Shown here: positions 44,557 through 54,719 of the stretch, in pieces
How the letters are laid out: each line of letters begins with the position of its first letter
How positions within the stretch are numbered: position 1 is the stretch's first letter
Assembly (NCBI GenBank): GCA_019044685.2
Contig: JAGTXX020000003.1
Location: 1,116,001 to 1,180,000 of the forward strand
From: Nannochloris sp. 'desiccata'
Lineage: Eukaryota; Chlorophyta; Trebouxiophyceae; Chlorellales; Chlorellaceae
Length of the DNA: 64,000 nt
Reading direction: 5' to 3'
Position numbers and translations under genes: made by a program
The notes under the pieces: generated by a model
The model's input: only the letters and a program-made list of their open reading frames with translations
Databases searched by the model: none
Told to the model about the DNA's origin: nothing

Positions 44557-46992
44557 TTACTGCTGCAGCGATGGCGACGGAGATTTTAAAGGAAGATACA
44601 CCCCTCCAATTGACCCTGGATTCGCTGCCGCATTCAAACCATTCATAGGAGAAGATTGTTGTTTAACTGAGATTAGACTTGCATGGGCATTAAACGAATC
44701 TAAGCCATGAAGGAGAAGTTGCTGAGCACGAAGCTCGTGTGGTTGGAGAGGGCGCTGAGGAGCTGGTGTTGCTACGGGACGTGCTGCACTAGTAGTGTTG
44801 TTCGTATTTGTAGAGGAAGGTGCTTGTGCCCAGCCATATTGGTGAGCGACATGACCTTGAGGGACAACTGGAGTAGAGGTGAATTGGTGAGGGACTCCAG
44901 AAAAGCCATTTTCGAAAGCAGAGGCGGGGCCACCTGTTAATAGCGCAGGCACCACTATTCCAAGAGGCGATGGCGATAATGGGCCTGCTGCAGTTCCATT
45001 AGAGGAAATGGGAGAAGAACCAGAAGGAGCCCAAGGAGGCCTATATGCAGCTTGCTGCGCAGCGGCAGCTTCCGCCGCCACAGCGGCTGCAGCGTCTTCT
45101 GCGGCTTTCCTTGCCTTGGCGGCTTCCTCTTCTGCCTGCTGCGCCTGCTGGGCTGCTAGCACTGCTCCCATGTCCCATGCATCGATAGTAGCAGGGGGTA
45201 TTTGTGCAACAACTCTAGTTTTATCTTCACAAGCGGCAGTAGTTGATGGGGCGATAAAGATGCTTTCAAGTGCACCAAAGGGGTCTACACCAGCACCGCC
45301 ATCGCCCCTGCCTGTATCATTGTTCAAGTTTATTGTAGCCACAACTGTCGATACTGCTGGACTACTCTCTCCAAGATCTAAATCTAATAAATTAATCAAA
45401 TCTACTTGAGATTCAGCTGCCTTCTCAGCAGCCTCTTCCTTGGCTTTCCTTTCTGCTGTCTCTCTTTCCTCTTCCATCATTTTCATCTCCCGAGCAGCAG
45501 CAGCTTTTGCTTCTGCCGCTTCCCTCGCCTTTACAGCAGCTTCCCTCTCATTTTCAGGCAACATTTCTTCTAGTATTTTCTTCAATTCAGCGTCCATTAT
45601 TGAATACTCAACTTCATCAGCACTTGGAGGCCACTTTGATACTTCACCTTGTCCACCTACGCTGTCCTTTGAGTCTTGGTCAACTAAGTCAACAAATTCT
45701 TTATCTGTATACTTTCTTCTTAAGAAATTATCTAAATCAGCAAGTGTAGCAACCGGCGGTTTCTTTCCCTCGGGTAATCGCGCTTCCCAATATTGATTCG
45801 CTCGTAAATTGCCGCCACACGAAGCCATAAACTCTATTTGTGGCGCCAGCCAAGAATCCAAGGAGCAAGACCGTACCTGACTAACATGGACCCCTAGGCC
45901 GCGGTGGACCCCAGCACAGCGCATACACATGAATACACCGAGCGAAATAGATGCCCAGGTAGGCCGGTGGCCTGCACCGGGCACGCCGCAATCGGCACAG
46001 AGAGCGTTTTCTGGTCGGGCAAGAATTTTCTTAAGAGCAGTGAGGTGGCGGGCGTTTGCTTCGGAGGAGACACCTTTGGTCTCACCAGCATTTGGTAGAG
46101 AGCTCGCCGTGATAGTATTAGTGGCCTCAGATTGAGGAGAAGTAGTACTAATTGCTTCTTTACTTTGGTCTCCAGCCGTACTCGGGCCATGAACATTTTT
46201 ATTGCTATTACCGCCACTATCTCCTGGTCGCCCTTCGTCTACTCTATTGCCACCAGCCATTCTCGATTGTTGTTTGGCTGCAGCATGTCGCTCTTCGGTT
46301 AATCTCTTTTCATCTTGCAACAGCGCTCTGATTGCTCGTGCTCTGTGTCTTATGTTGCCCCCAACATCTCTGCTGTCAGGAGTTATAAAAGCAAAACTTT
46401 CTAGATACTCGAGGCGATTAATAAACCCTTTTGAATTTGTGACTGCATCTTCGCTTCCTCTTTTCACGAGAAATTCCATAACTGATAGTGATTTGTAGAC
46501 GTTGCGCCATTTGTCAGGAGGGTAACTGAGGCGGAGCTCCAGCACTTTGAAGATAGTGGTGCATTCGGCGGGGTGATAGGATAAAGCGGCGAGTTCATTG
46601 AGTTCTTGGCCAACAGGGCCCCATGCTTGATTACGAGTTGCAGCGCGGGTTTTACGCTCTGTCGATGTGAATGGTTTGAGTCTGTAAAATATAAGAAAAG
46701 TTCAGAGGCGGTAAAAAATATGAACATGTATTTTTGCCCTGGGATGTTGTAATAATGTGCATATTACTTACGATCCGTGTTTCAAGGCTGTTCCATAGTC
46801 TTTCATCCATGAGCCAGCATCCTTCAACTTCCCACCAAACGTGTTTTCTTTTGCTGGCATAGTAAGAGCCAGTTGGGGATTGTAATGACGTGCTTCAGAA
46901 TCAGCAGCTGATTCTGGGGATGAAAACGCAGCTGGTTCATTTTCATTTGATTTTATTGGCGATGTAATTGCTGGTGCGGGGTCTTGAATCAT
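44557..46992 (-). CDS. ENTH domain - ArfGAP domain fusion protein
   Basis: Two exons, 46772-46992 and 44557-46681, encode 781 residues; the 90-bp intron (TC|GTAAGT, TTTACAG|A) falls inside the ENTH domain. Residues ~55-195 match ENTH (epsin N-terminal homology): NQAWGPVGQELNELAALS, WRNVYKSLSVMEFLVKRGSE, INRLEYLESF, NIRHRARAIRALLQDE. Residues ~288-410 are an ArfGAP zinc finger: CADC, 20 residues, CMRC, then AGVHRGLGVHVSQVRS with the arginine finger; the family usually has 16 residues between the pairs. After an acidic/alanine coiled coil comes LLDLDLGE, a clathrin box, and VDPFGAL, a DPF motif for adaptor binding. The tail is Ala/Pro-rich. The protein should link phosphoinositide and clathrin binding to Arf inactivation. 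Confidence 0.88.
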
Positions 46993-47348
46993 TGTGTTAG
47001 CTCGCCCAAAGGCAAGATCAGTCTTGTAAATTAATCTTTATCTATGGATTTTAGTAAAGTGGAGGAGCTCTGCCGTTTCACTGATCGCTTACAACTTTTA
47101 TGGTACTTACTGTGAAATATAGAAAGCCTCTTAAGAAAGCTTTTTAGGCACATAACCCAGAACACGCTGACACTGTACATTCATTGGAGAAGTTCTGTAC
47201 CTTCAACTTTGACCAAGTTTTCAAAACCATTTCATCGCTCTATAAAAATTTCAATATCATTAAAGTCATTCATGCTGCTTTGCTTATAGTCTGAAATATT
47301 CATTTAGCCCAACATTTATGCCTCCCACCTCTTTAACTTTGACTTAAA
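46993..47348. promoter_or_regulatory. Divergent promoter region, ENTH-ArfGAP / CSPP1-like
   Basis: These 356 bp separate two head-to-head starts. A nine-codon upstream ORF (47318-47347) ends one base before the start codon of the plus-strand gene. No other element is recognised. Confidence 0.45.
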
Positions 47349-49346
47349 ATGCCTCGAAAAATTATAGCCAGCCCAAAAGCTGATAGCGTAGGAAGCCTGC
47401 TTTCCCATTCTAGGGACCCTTTTCAACCAGACAAATGCAGGGTAAAGTGATCTTAAATCATCCAGATTTCCCCAAAACATTATTAGACCACCTCAAATCG
47501 CCATTTCAATTTTCACCGCCGAACGATTGGATTTATTTCTGTAATTAATTATCCTTTCCTCCTTTATATGCAGGCCGATGAGTTTGCTCGCCAAAGAGAA
47601 CAGTATGCTAATGATCTCAAAGCCCAAATTCAAGAGATAGAGGCAGCAAGGGCCCGTGAGAAGGCTTCTTCACCTCGCTTTGCTGCTGAGCTTGCCAACG
47701 AGGATTCACCAATAGCAATGGGAATGCCCATTACCGGCTCACCTTTTGCTAATAACAATGATCATGGTGCTGTTATGGATATCAGTCTACTAAGAGCACC
47801 TCATCCAATACTAACTGGACGGACAGGTGTTTCTGAAGAATTTCGCTCTCCCAAATCGGCACCACCTCTCAGCCAACAAATGACCGAAAAAGAACGATTT
47901 ATTGCTTCAATGGAACATGGTATAACTCGGACACCTACCTATGCCCATCGCAGCATCACTCTTCCTGCTCCTGTGTATTACTCAGCAGCTCGTGCTGCAG
48001 AAGAAAAGCAAGAAGAATCTACGGAGGCTTTCCGAAGACAGCAGAATTTCAAAGCAGATCTCGAAATTCAAATTCAAGAAAAGAAGCAACAGAAAGCATT
48101 GGAGCTTGAGAAAGAGAGACAATGGGAGGCCGAGCAAGAAGAGCGTTTGGAAAAAGAAAGGGCAGAGTTACGCAAGGAATTTGAGGCTGAACATGCAGCA
48201 CGAAAGGCCAAGGTTGAGGCCGATGCTTCTGAGAACGCTGCTGCAGTTGCTAGTGCCGCTAGTCGAAAGGCAACAGCAAAAAAACTAGCAAAGGGATTAA
48301 CTGACGACGTCAAGATATATGCACCAAAACGTAGAAACATTACTGCCAACAAAGCCCACTCTTTTCCAAAACCACTAGCCGGAAGCGACGAGATGACGGA
48401 ACAACCACCACAGGGGCAGCAGCAGCAACACCACGCTGAAAAAAATAACTCGTCTTGTTCTACAGCCCTGGATCCCACTGAGCTATCTGTAACACTTCAA
48501 CAAATGGAATCTAAATTTAATTTAGGCACCCAATTAGTTCCATGTCCCCTTAATAGTACGAACACTTCAAATTTTGATGCAAGACCTGCTTCAGTTTCTG
48601 CAGCTCACACGTCAGCTCTGACCGAACAGGTCGAGGAGCTTAAAAGACTCAATGAAGCCTTACAGCGCGATTTATCTCTACATAAAACGGTTTTGGAGCT
48701 AGTTACAGATACGAAACTAGCTACAACAATGCAACCACAACAACAACCACAGCAACAGCTGCCTATTTATATCAACCCATTGGCGCTAGGACTACAAACG
48801 ACCTTACTACAACCACCCCAACCATCAGCTGTATTGCAATCTTCACCTTTTCAAGCTACAATGCGTTCTTTGCCTATTGTATATACAGCTTCCGAGCTGA
48901 GGACTGAAGACTCTCGACCACCGACGAGGATGAAGGTGGGTTTTGTACCGGAAAAGCCGAAACCAACAGTTGCCTCTATAAAAAAGAGCTATGTGCAAGA
49001 TATTAGTAATGATGGGATGATCAAAGCTGTGCGACGAGCACATCAACGTACCAGACCTTCTTCCCTTGCGCAAGGCACTTCTGCAACAGAGACTGCGAGG
49101 GCCCAACAAATCTTGTCTGTACCCGAGGTAACATCCAAGGTACCTCTTCTCCCTCCTTTAGAGACAGCTAGATTGCCTCCTGCGCGAGCTGCAGAGCGTT
49201 TAGGCATCTGGAAGAAAGCAAAATTGAAATTAAGAAAGTTGTCGGTGGTGAAGCCAACAGGTGCAAAAGAAGCTATTTGGGTGGTTAAAGAAGAGAATAG
49301 TGCAGGCAGTATGGGGCCCGTTGCCGGGAACAGAACACGTTCCTGA
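47349..49346 (+). CDS. Coiled-coil protein with CSPP1/CCDC66-like motifs
   Basis: Two exons, 47349-47441 and 47574-49346, encode 621 residues. The 132-bp intron (AGG|GTAAAG, TATGCAG|GCC) is phase 0. Two related helical motifs occur, FARQREQYANDLKAQIQEIE near residue 35 and RRQQNFKADLEIQIQEKKQQ near residue 180; the F/Y...L..QI.EK pattern is that of CSPP1 and CCDC66, microtubule- and cilium-associated proteins. The second motif leads into a long charged coiled coil (to ~240). The rest is disordered with Gln runs, a short leucine heptad segment (~380-410) and a basic tail. A basal-body or axonemal microtubule role is inferred only. Confidence 0.65.
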
Positions 49347-49569
49347 CAGTGATGTTTGATTTTCAGTTCTCTAGTATTACATTATACTGCCTTGGACTTC
49401 TGTGAAATTTACTACGTCACAACTGATGAGTTACGGCCACCCTAGCAGTTGACATTGACCCTAGGGGTGGAATATTTAGGGTTTTGGAATAATGCTCAAG
49501 CCTAGAATTGGATACGGTCTTTACATATGGATACTCGTGGTTAATTCGGCAAAATCTAAAGCCCTTTGT
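49347..49569. other. Convergent 3' region
   Basis: Facing 3' UTRs of the CSPP1-like gene and the U2AF65-like gene. A minus-strand frame of about 35 codons (49525-49635) reads like protein but lacks a splice site in the right phase, so it is not annotated as an exon. Confidence 0.4.
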
Positions 49570-51289
49570 TCATCTGGACCTGGGTAAGAAACAAGAATGA
49601 TGCGGCTGAGATGTTCTTCCTTTCCATCAGTTCATTTCAAATTAAATTAAAATTATAAATTGTTTCACGTTACAAATGACAACACCGACTGAACATTCAA
49701 TATCGAAAAACAAGAGTAAAACGAAACACTACAAAGAAGCCTACAGAAGCAAGCTAGTACGTGTTTACTTACATAGCACCGTTATTAACCCCGCCACCAG
49801 CAGCGCCAGGAGACACGCTCGGCACTCCCCCACCTGGCAACAACCCCAGAGGCGGTTGCGTCCCTGTTTTTTGGGCCAACAACGTAGCAATAGCCACCGG
49901 TCCCAACGGAGGCGGATCAAAGCTTCCATATGGCATAACATAATCTTTCGGTCTTCTAAGTTTTAATGCTTGACCATTATAGATTATACCATCTAATTGC
50001 ATACAGGACGTGCAATCTGCCACATCCCAAAACTCCACAAAGGCAAAACTACGTTCTTGTGTAATTTCTGCCTTGTAAATGGGTAATCTGCCAGAGTTTG
50101 CTACCAAACCGAGTGCTATTAAGGTGGATCCTAGAAACTCAATGAGTTGGAAATCGAAGCAAGGGTTGGGGATGCCACCAACATAGAGCCGGCGTTGAGT
50201 ACGGGTTGCTTGAAGGGGGATTGGCATGCCTGGCTGACCTGGAACAGCAATCTGTAAGAAAGAAAAATAAAGTGCAAGGAAGAGTAGAGGTTAGTTCGAT
50301 ATTGAGAGAAAGGCAGCGGAGAAGGGGGCAAAAGGGCGGTGGGAGTCGGGAAATTAAACTTGGAGTTAAAAAATGCCGTCTGACTGTGGGAAAGGTGGAG
50401 AAGAAAGAAAAAAAAGGGGAAGAAGGGAAGGAAGAAGAAAGAATATATAAATCTGTGAATGATAGCTCAATTCAATTCAAGTCGATGCACATTCACAATA
50501 TCAAACGCAAACATATATAAATAAGGAAATATAAGCTCTGCTTCATGAAATGAAAATAAATCAAAGGCTTACCCCAGCCATAGCTCCAACAGCTGCAGCC
50601 ATATTCTGCATTTGCACCGTATGTAAGTTAGGCATATTTGGCATACTAGCCGTCATAGGATTCATTCCACTGGGCAGCATATTCGGAAACATCGAAGCAG
50701 CAACAGCAGCAGCAGCAGCACCACCAGGAGGATAGGCTGCTGCGTGCCCCCGTCCGTGAGAACGAGAACGACTTCGAGAAGAGCTAGGAGAGCGACGACG
50801 CCTGCGTCTATTATCACGAGATCGTGAACGTGATCTGTAACGGCCACGTCTATCACCACGTGGTGATCTACTTCTTCTACGATCTCTGTCTCTGTTTCTA
50901 TCACTACGGCCATCACCACGATCACGTCGACCTCGAGGCGATCCTGACCTTGATCGACGTCTATCGCTGCGCCTATCGCTGCGTCTTTTTCGATCGCGTG
51001 GCGATCTAGACCTGCGGCGTGTTCTACTTCTGCTACGACTACGGCTCCTACGCTTACGCTCTCTACTGGGAGACCGGCTTGGACTCCTCTTGGGATGGAC
51101 ATCAACTACTTTGCCTTCTTCTTGCTGGCCACGATCAGCAGCGGGTTCTCGCGAGAGGGAAGCCGGCATTTTTGTGTCCTCCACAGCATTACCTGCATCT
51201 AAGTTGGCGATAACAGCTTCATTGCCTTCTGCATCATCAAATACGACTTTGGGCGAAGGGTCTCCTGCCTTTTGGCCCTCGTCGGCCAT
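49570..51289 (-). CDS. SR-rich U2AF65-like protein with a single RRM
   Basis: Predicted exons are 50573-51289, 49773-50251 and a tiny last exon 49570-49579, giving 401 residues; introns are 321 and 193 bp. The first ~190 residues end in a long Arg/Ser domain. A methionine/alanine-rich linker (AAVGAMAG then IAVPGQPGMP) matches the U2AF large subunit. One RRM follows: RNP2 is RRLYVGGIP, RNP1 is RSFAFVEFW, and CMQLDGIIYNGQALKLRRPKDY is typical of U2AF65 RRM1. RRM2 and the C-terminal UHM are absent; the sequence turns into a Gly/Pro tail and stops. The first two exons are well supported, the third rests on an acceptor with a good pyrimidine tract. A 3' splice-site or related splicing role is inferred. 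Confidence 0.75.
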
Positions 51290-51902
51290 GATGGCATATA
51301 ATTTATATGTTGACTATTAAACTAATATGCACTTTCACGCTGTAGAGGCTCATAAAAGTAGCAAAAAAAAAAATTCTTTGAATTTTTGCGTGGGAGATGA
51401 GAAATCAAGGCTGGGAGAAAGCTGGGAGATGGAGATATTATAGGCCTTCTTGAGCATTTCCTGAGACGCTCGGTTTCCTTCTGGCTGAGTCGCTGCTGCC
51501 TTGGAAAAATCCCATTCTCGTCGCCGCCACCTCCGCCGCCCTCCGGCCACCACTGCAATGCTTTCTTTCGCTACCTACAGCAAATCTTGCTCGTTTATAT
51601 AAATTTGATTACTTCATACTATTAATTGGGTATTAAAAGAATAGAGAAATGATGGTGAAAAATTGGCATACTAGTACAAAAAGCACTACCATCCAGTACA
51701 AAGGTGCAAGTACATATCAAAGTAACTGAACACTAGAAACAGAAGGCAGCTGAAAGAAACATGATAATACATTTTTCGTTTGGGGTCTAATACTGTAGAG
51801 CTATTTGTAGTTAAAAGAAATAATAATAAAAAATGAATTGAAGAAAATAAAATGGCATGCCCATCACCACCTTCCACGCTCTTCGCGGGCTCGCTAGCTT
51901 TC
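51290..51902. other. Intergenic upstream of U2AF65-like gene
   Basis: It contains the promoter and probably 5' UTR of the U2AF65-like gene, plus DNA downstream of the nuclease-like gene. Minus-strand frames at 51322-51558 are Gly-rich or basic and look like 5' UTR. Nothing supported. Confidence 0.4.
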
Positions 51903-52690
51903 CTAAATCAAGCTAGAAAGTTTGAAGCCAGCAAACTTAGGGACCAAGCGGGGGCGTACCGGGACCTGCGCTCTGCGCATTGGGATAGCTACCTGCCCAA
52001 CTCTGCGCGGCAGCGCAGCAGGGGTGGTGGTGGCAGTGCCATTTCCCGGGCTGGCGTCTGGGCCATCAGGAGCTGCAGGGACACAAGAAAGCGCCGAAGC
52101 CTGAGAAGAACTATTGGAGTCAGGACCGAAGTCTACACCTTCAAACCATTTGAGGAACCCTCGATCCTTCACTAAACGGTCCATCAGTTTTTTATCCTTG
52201 GTATTCTTCGTCTCCACAGCGCCCAAGACGCCAAAGATTCGCCTTCGAACTTTTGCAGCGACATTAAGCCCAGATTCTTACGCAATCTACGGAAAAAATC
52301 ACACTTGAATATTAGATTTGGGAAGAGATCATGAATAGGGTCATGTATAAAGCGATGGGGGAGACAGAAAAAAAAATCTAGATACTCACTCGATAAAATC
52401 CACTGTGTTAGCAAGTTTTTCAGCGCCCACGCTGTCCATTTTGTTCTTAAGCTCACCCACGTAGACGCACTCGCCAGCAAATGCTACTGCGTCTAGTTCC
52501 CTATAGTCGCCGGCTGGGCCAACCACCTTCAAATTGCAAACTACTTCTACCTGTTTGTGCCCACGCCCCAGGTATGGTTTCTCTGGGTGGCAGCCCCTCC
52601 ACATTTGAACCCGGGTCAAGTCAGCCCCAAAAGGCTCTGCTGAGCACAGTTTGAAACTTAGGGCTAAAAACGCTGTTTTTAAGCCTGTTT
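51903..52690 (-). pseudogene. PD-(D/E)XK nuclease-like gene, frame-broken or mispredicted
   Basis: The open frame entering from ~52690 includes an ATG at 52604 and encodes CHPEKPYLGRGHKQVEVVCN, then RELDAVAFAGECVYVGELKN, a pattern like the D...E-x-K core of PD-(D/E)XK enzymes. A good donor (GA|GTGAGT at 52389) and acceptor (TTTCCGTAG at 52287) define a 103-bp intron, but the spliced frame stops at 52184. The frame that continues the protein-like text (RIFGVLGAVETKNTKDKKLM, then DRGFLKWFEGVDFG) is shifted and runs to 51903. So one base is gained or lost near 52240-52286, or the splice model is wrong. The segment is GC-richer than its surroundings. I know no named family. Confidence 0.45.
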
Positions 52691-52691
52691 T

Positions 52692-53967
52692 TCACGTCTT
52701 CTTTTCCATATGTTTATTATGTAAAAATAGCACCGCGCGGTTAGGCCGCAATATAGCTAGAATCACAGAAATCAGGGATTTAGTATAATGCTCATTAAAC
52801 AGCACTGTTTGCTCCCTAGAAGCTGGATAAAGCACCATTTTATTGTTGTTTTCCGAAATATCTTCACAAATTGAGATAACTGCTACCACGACGCGGGTGC
52901 CTTCGCGTGCCTTTCTCAGATCCATGCCCAGGTCCCCTGCAATTTGTGTTGCATGTGGCACACAGCACAGTGGCAATCAATATAGGTAGCGCATATTATT
53001 AATATGGATATGTAGAACTGATTGAAAGGCTTAAAACCAGGTAATAGTTACCAAGACCACCCGCTCATCCCCACTTCAGATTGCACCTGCGATCGGGAAG
53101 CAGCACTATTTATGGAACCGTACGTACAAATTGAGTTCTTGACATCCTGGATTGCTCCAATATCTATATATATTGGCCGGCTTTGCTCGGTTTGGTGAGC
53201 ATCACAGGTGTCTGTCTATGCGAGAAATTAATGCACATTTTAGCGACAGATCTCTACCTGAAGCTGCGACTGCCGCCAACTTGGAGGCATCTGTGTCGAG
53301 CAGAGCAGCTCAAAAAGTGCTTCTGACACCTTACGGCTAAGTATGACTTTGCACGGTCAACAGACTATGCCTTCAGAATCAGGCCTGATTTGACCCATCA
53401 ACTTCTCTCAGGGGCGTTGAAACGTCGTCTTCTCGCGACTGAAAGCATTAAATAAAACTTTTGGAGCAGTTGAAGCACGCAAGGAGACCTGCTGGCGTCC
53501 CTTGCCCGTTTTTGAGTTAACACCCGCTCATTGAAGTGTACAAATTTCGCTCCCTGGGCTGGCTGCCGTAATCATTCTAAGGCATCCGGTTGTTTTAAAA
53601 TAAAAGTAAGAAGCGCGATTGAGGCCTAAACAATGGCTCTTAATCATTACGATGGTTGTAAAACTGGAATTGGTGTGATGATGCGTGATCAACCTCAAAT
53701 TAGTGACGATTTCCTTGGAATAAATTCGCCCCTCGCATGCCAAAAATCATCATAATAGGGTGCTGGATAGAAACAGCAAGCTATACTCGAATGAAATGAA
53801 GTCTAAAAGGCAACAGAAGCTTGCCTTCGATTTCAGTTGTAAAATGAAAAAGAAAGCGAAAATTAGATTGGCGATAACTTGACCATATGTAAGTCATTTT
53901 TGCAAATTAAAACAGTTGTGCAACCATCAAGAATAGAGCATCTGACTATACTACAGCGCCGGAAGTT
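52692..53967. other. 1.3-kb interval without a supported gene
   Basis: Short frames occur on both strands (minus 52692-52976, plus 53152-53340, minus 53528-53743) but none shows a domain or convincing splice sites. The first could be an upstream exon of the nuclease-like gene. A 14-bp imperfect inverted repeat (52673-52686 and 53027-53040, 13 of 14 matching) brackets 368 bp and might mark a small foldback element. Confidence 0.4.
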
Positions 53968-54470
53968 TTAAGCCAAAAAAAATCCGCTGGAGAAACCATA
54001 CAGGGCGTACTTCTTCAGAGCCTTGCCCAGCTGCCGTTCAAGAGCTTCAGTGCGATTCCTCTTCCAGCCTTCTAAGCTTTCAATCTACAAGATCAGAAAT
54101 GTAAAGAAATGTATTTGTCAGATATATATTTGTCGTCAGGGTGAAAAATTAACAACAAAATGTGCATTAACGATGAAGTTGAAGCAAGACTTGCCCGCTC
54201 CGCAAAGGTGTCCGTAGACGTGGTTATGACGACGAATTGGGCGCCATCACGCAGCTCAACTTCCGAAGGCAGTGTCGGGCTGAGCAACTCATCTGATTCG
54301 GGATCAAATTCCTCGAGAGGTATCACACCGATGACATTGCCAAAACTCTCCACGTATTTTAAGAAATTCGGGCGTGACGAAGGTTTCAGCAGATATTTTT
54401 TGTGCGAAACTCCCTGGTAGGAGTGCAAAACAATGCCTTTATAAAGCAGCGGTGTCTCGCCAGGCTCCAT
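53968..54470 (-). CDS. Unrecognised 130-residue protein
   Basis: Two exons, 54195-54470 and 53968-54084, encode 130 residues. The 110-bp intron appears to be GC-AG (CGG|GCAAGT, CTTGTAG|ATT), phase 0; joining gives one continuous amphipathic helix, FAERIESLEGWKRNRTEALE, which supports the model. The N-terminal ~75 residues look like a small mixed fold (LLYKGIVLHSYQGVSHKKYL, FGNVIGVIPLEEFDPESDE), and the C-terminus is the helix ending in GFSSGFFLA. I do not recognise the family. It lies head-to-head with the EF-hand gene (249 bp between starts). Confidence 0.65.
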
Positions 54471-54719
54471 GATCTAAAGCGAAGGATGGTTTTGGTCCAC
54501 CAACAAGTTGAACACTGGCACGTTTATATCTATCATAGTAGCTTTTTAAATCTTAATTAAAAATAAAATATTCGTTTTAGATAGTCTGGACGATGAAAGA
54601 AGTCTTTTACCTATGTATACCCAAAAATTTTAATACCTGCAGATTTTCACAAGCTTCCATTAATTAATGATTAAATATATGCGTTTGCAATGTCTAACAC
54701 AATTCTAATCAACTGAGCA

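Noticed and set aside
45008..45409. Ala/Ser-rich plus-strand frame
   Set aside because: Antisense of the Ala-rich coiled coil of the ENTH-ArfGAP gene.
49525..49635. Terminal exon of the U2AF65-like gene encoding a ~35-residue tail (text like SRIILVSYPGPDEQRALDF)
   Set aside because: The protein-like frame needs a phase-0 acceptor at GGAAAG, which lacks a pyrimidine tract, whereas the upstream donor is phase 2; the strong acceptor at 49580 gives an early stop instead.
50662..51105. Val/Ile-rich minus-strand frame
   Set aside because: Alternate frame of the RS-domain exon; produced by the CGN/GAT repeats.
52590..52690. Possible tRNA gene (GGGTTCAAAT resembling a B box on the minus strand)
   Set aside because: No matching A box at the right distance and no cloverleaf pairing could be drawn; the sequence lies in an open reading frame.
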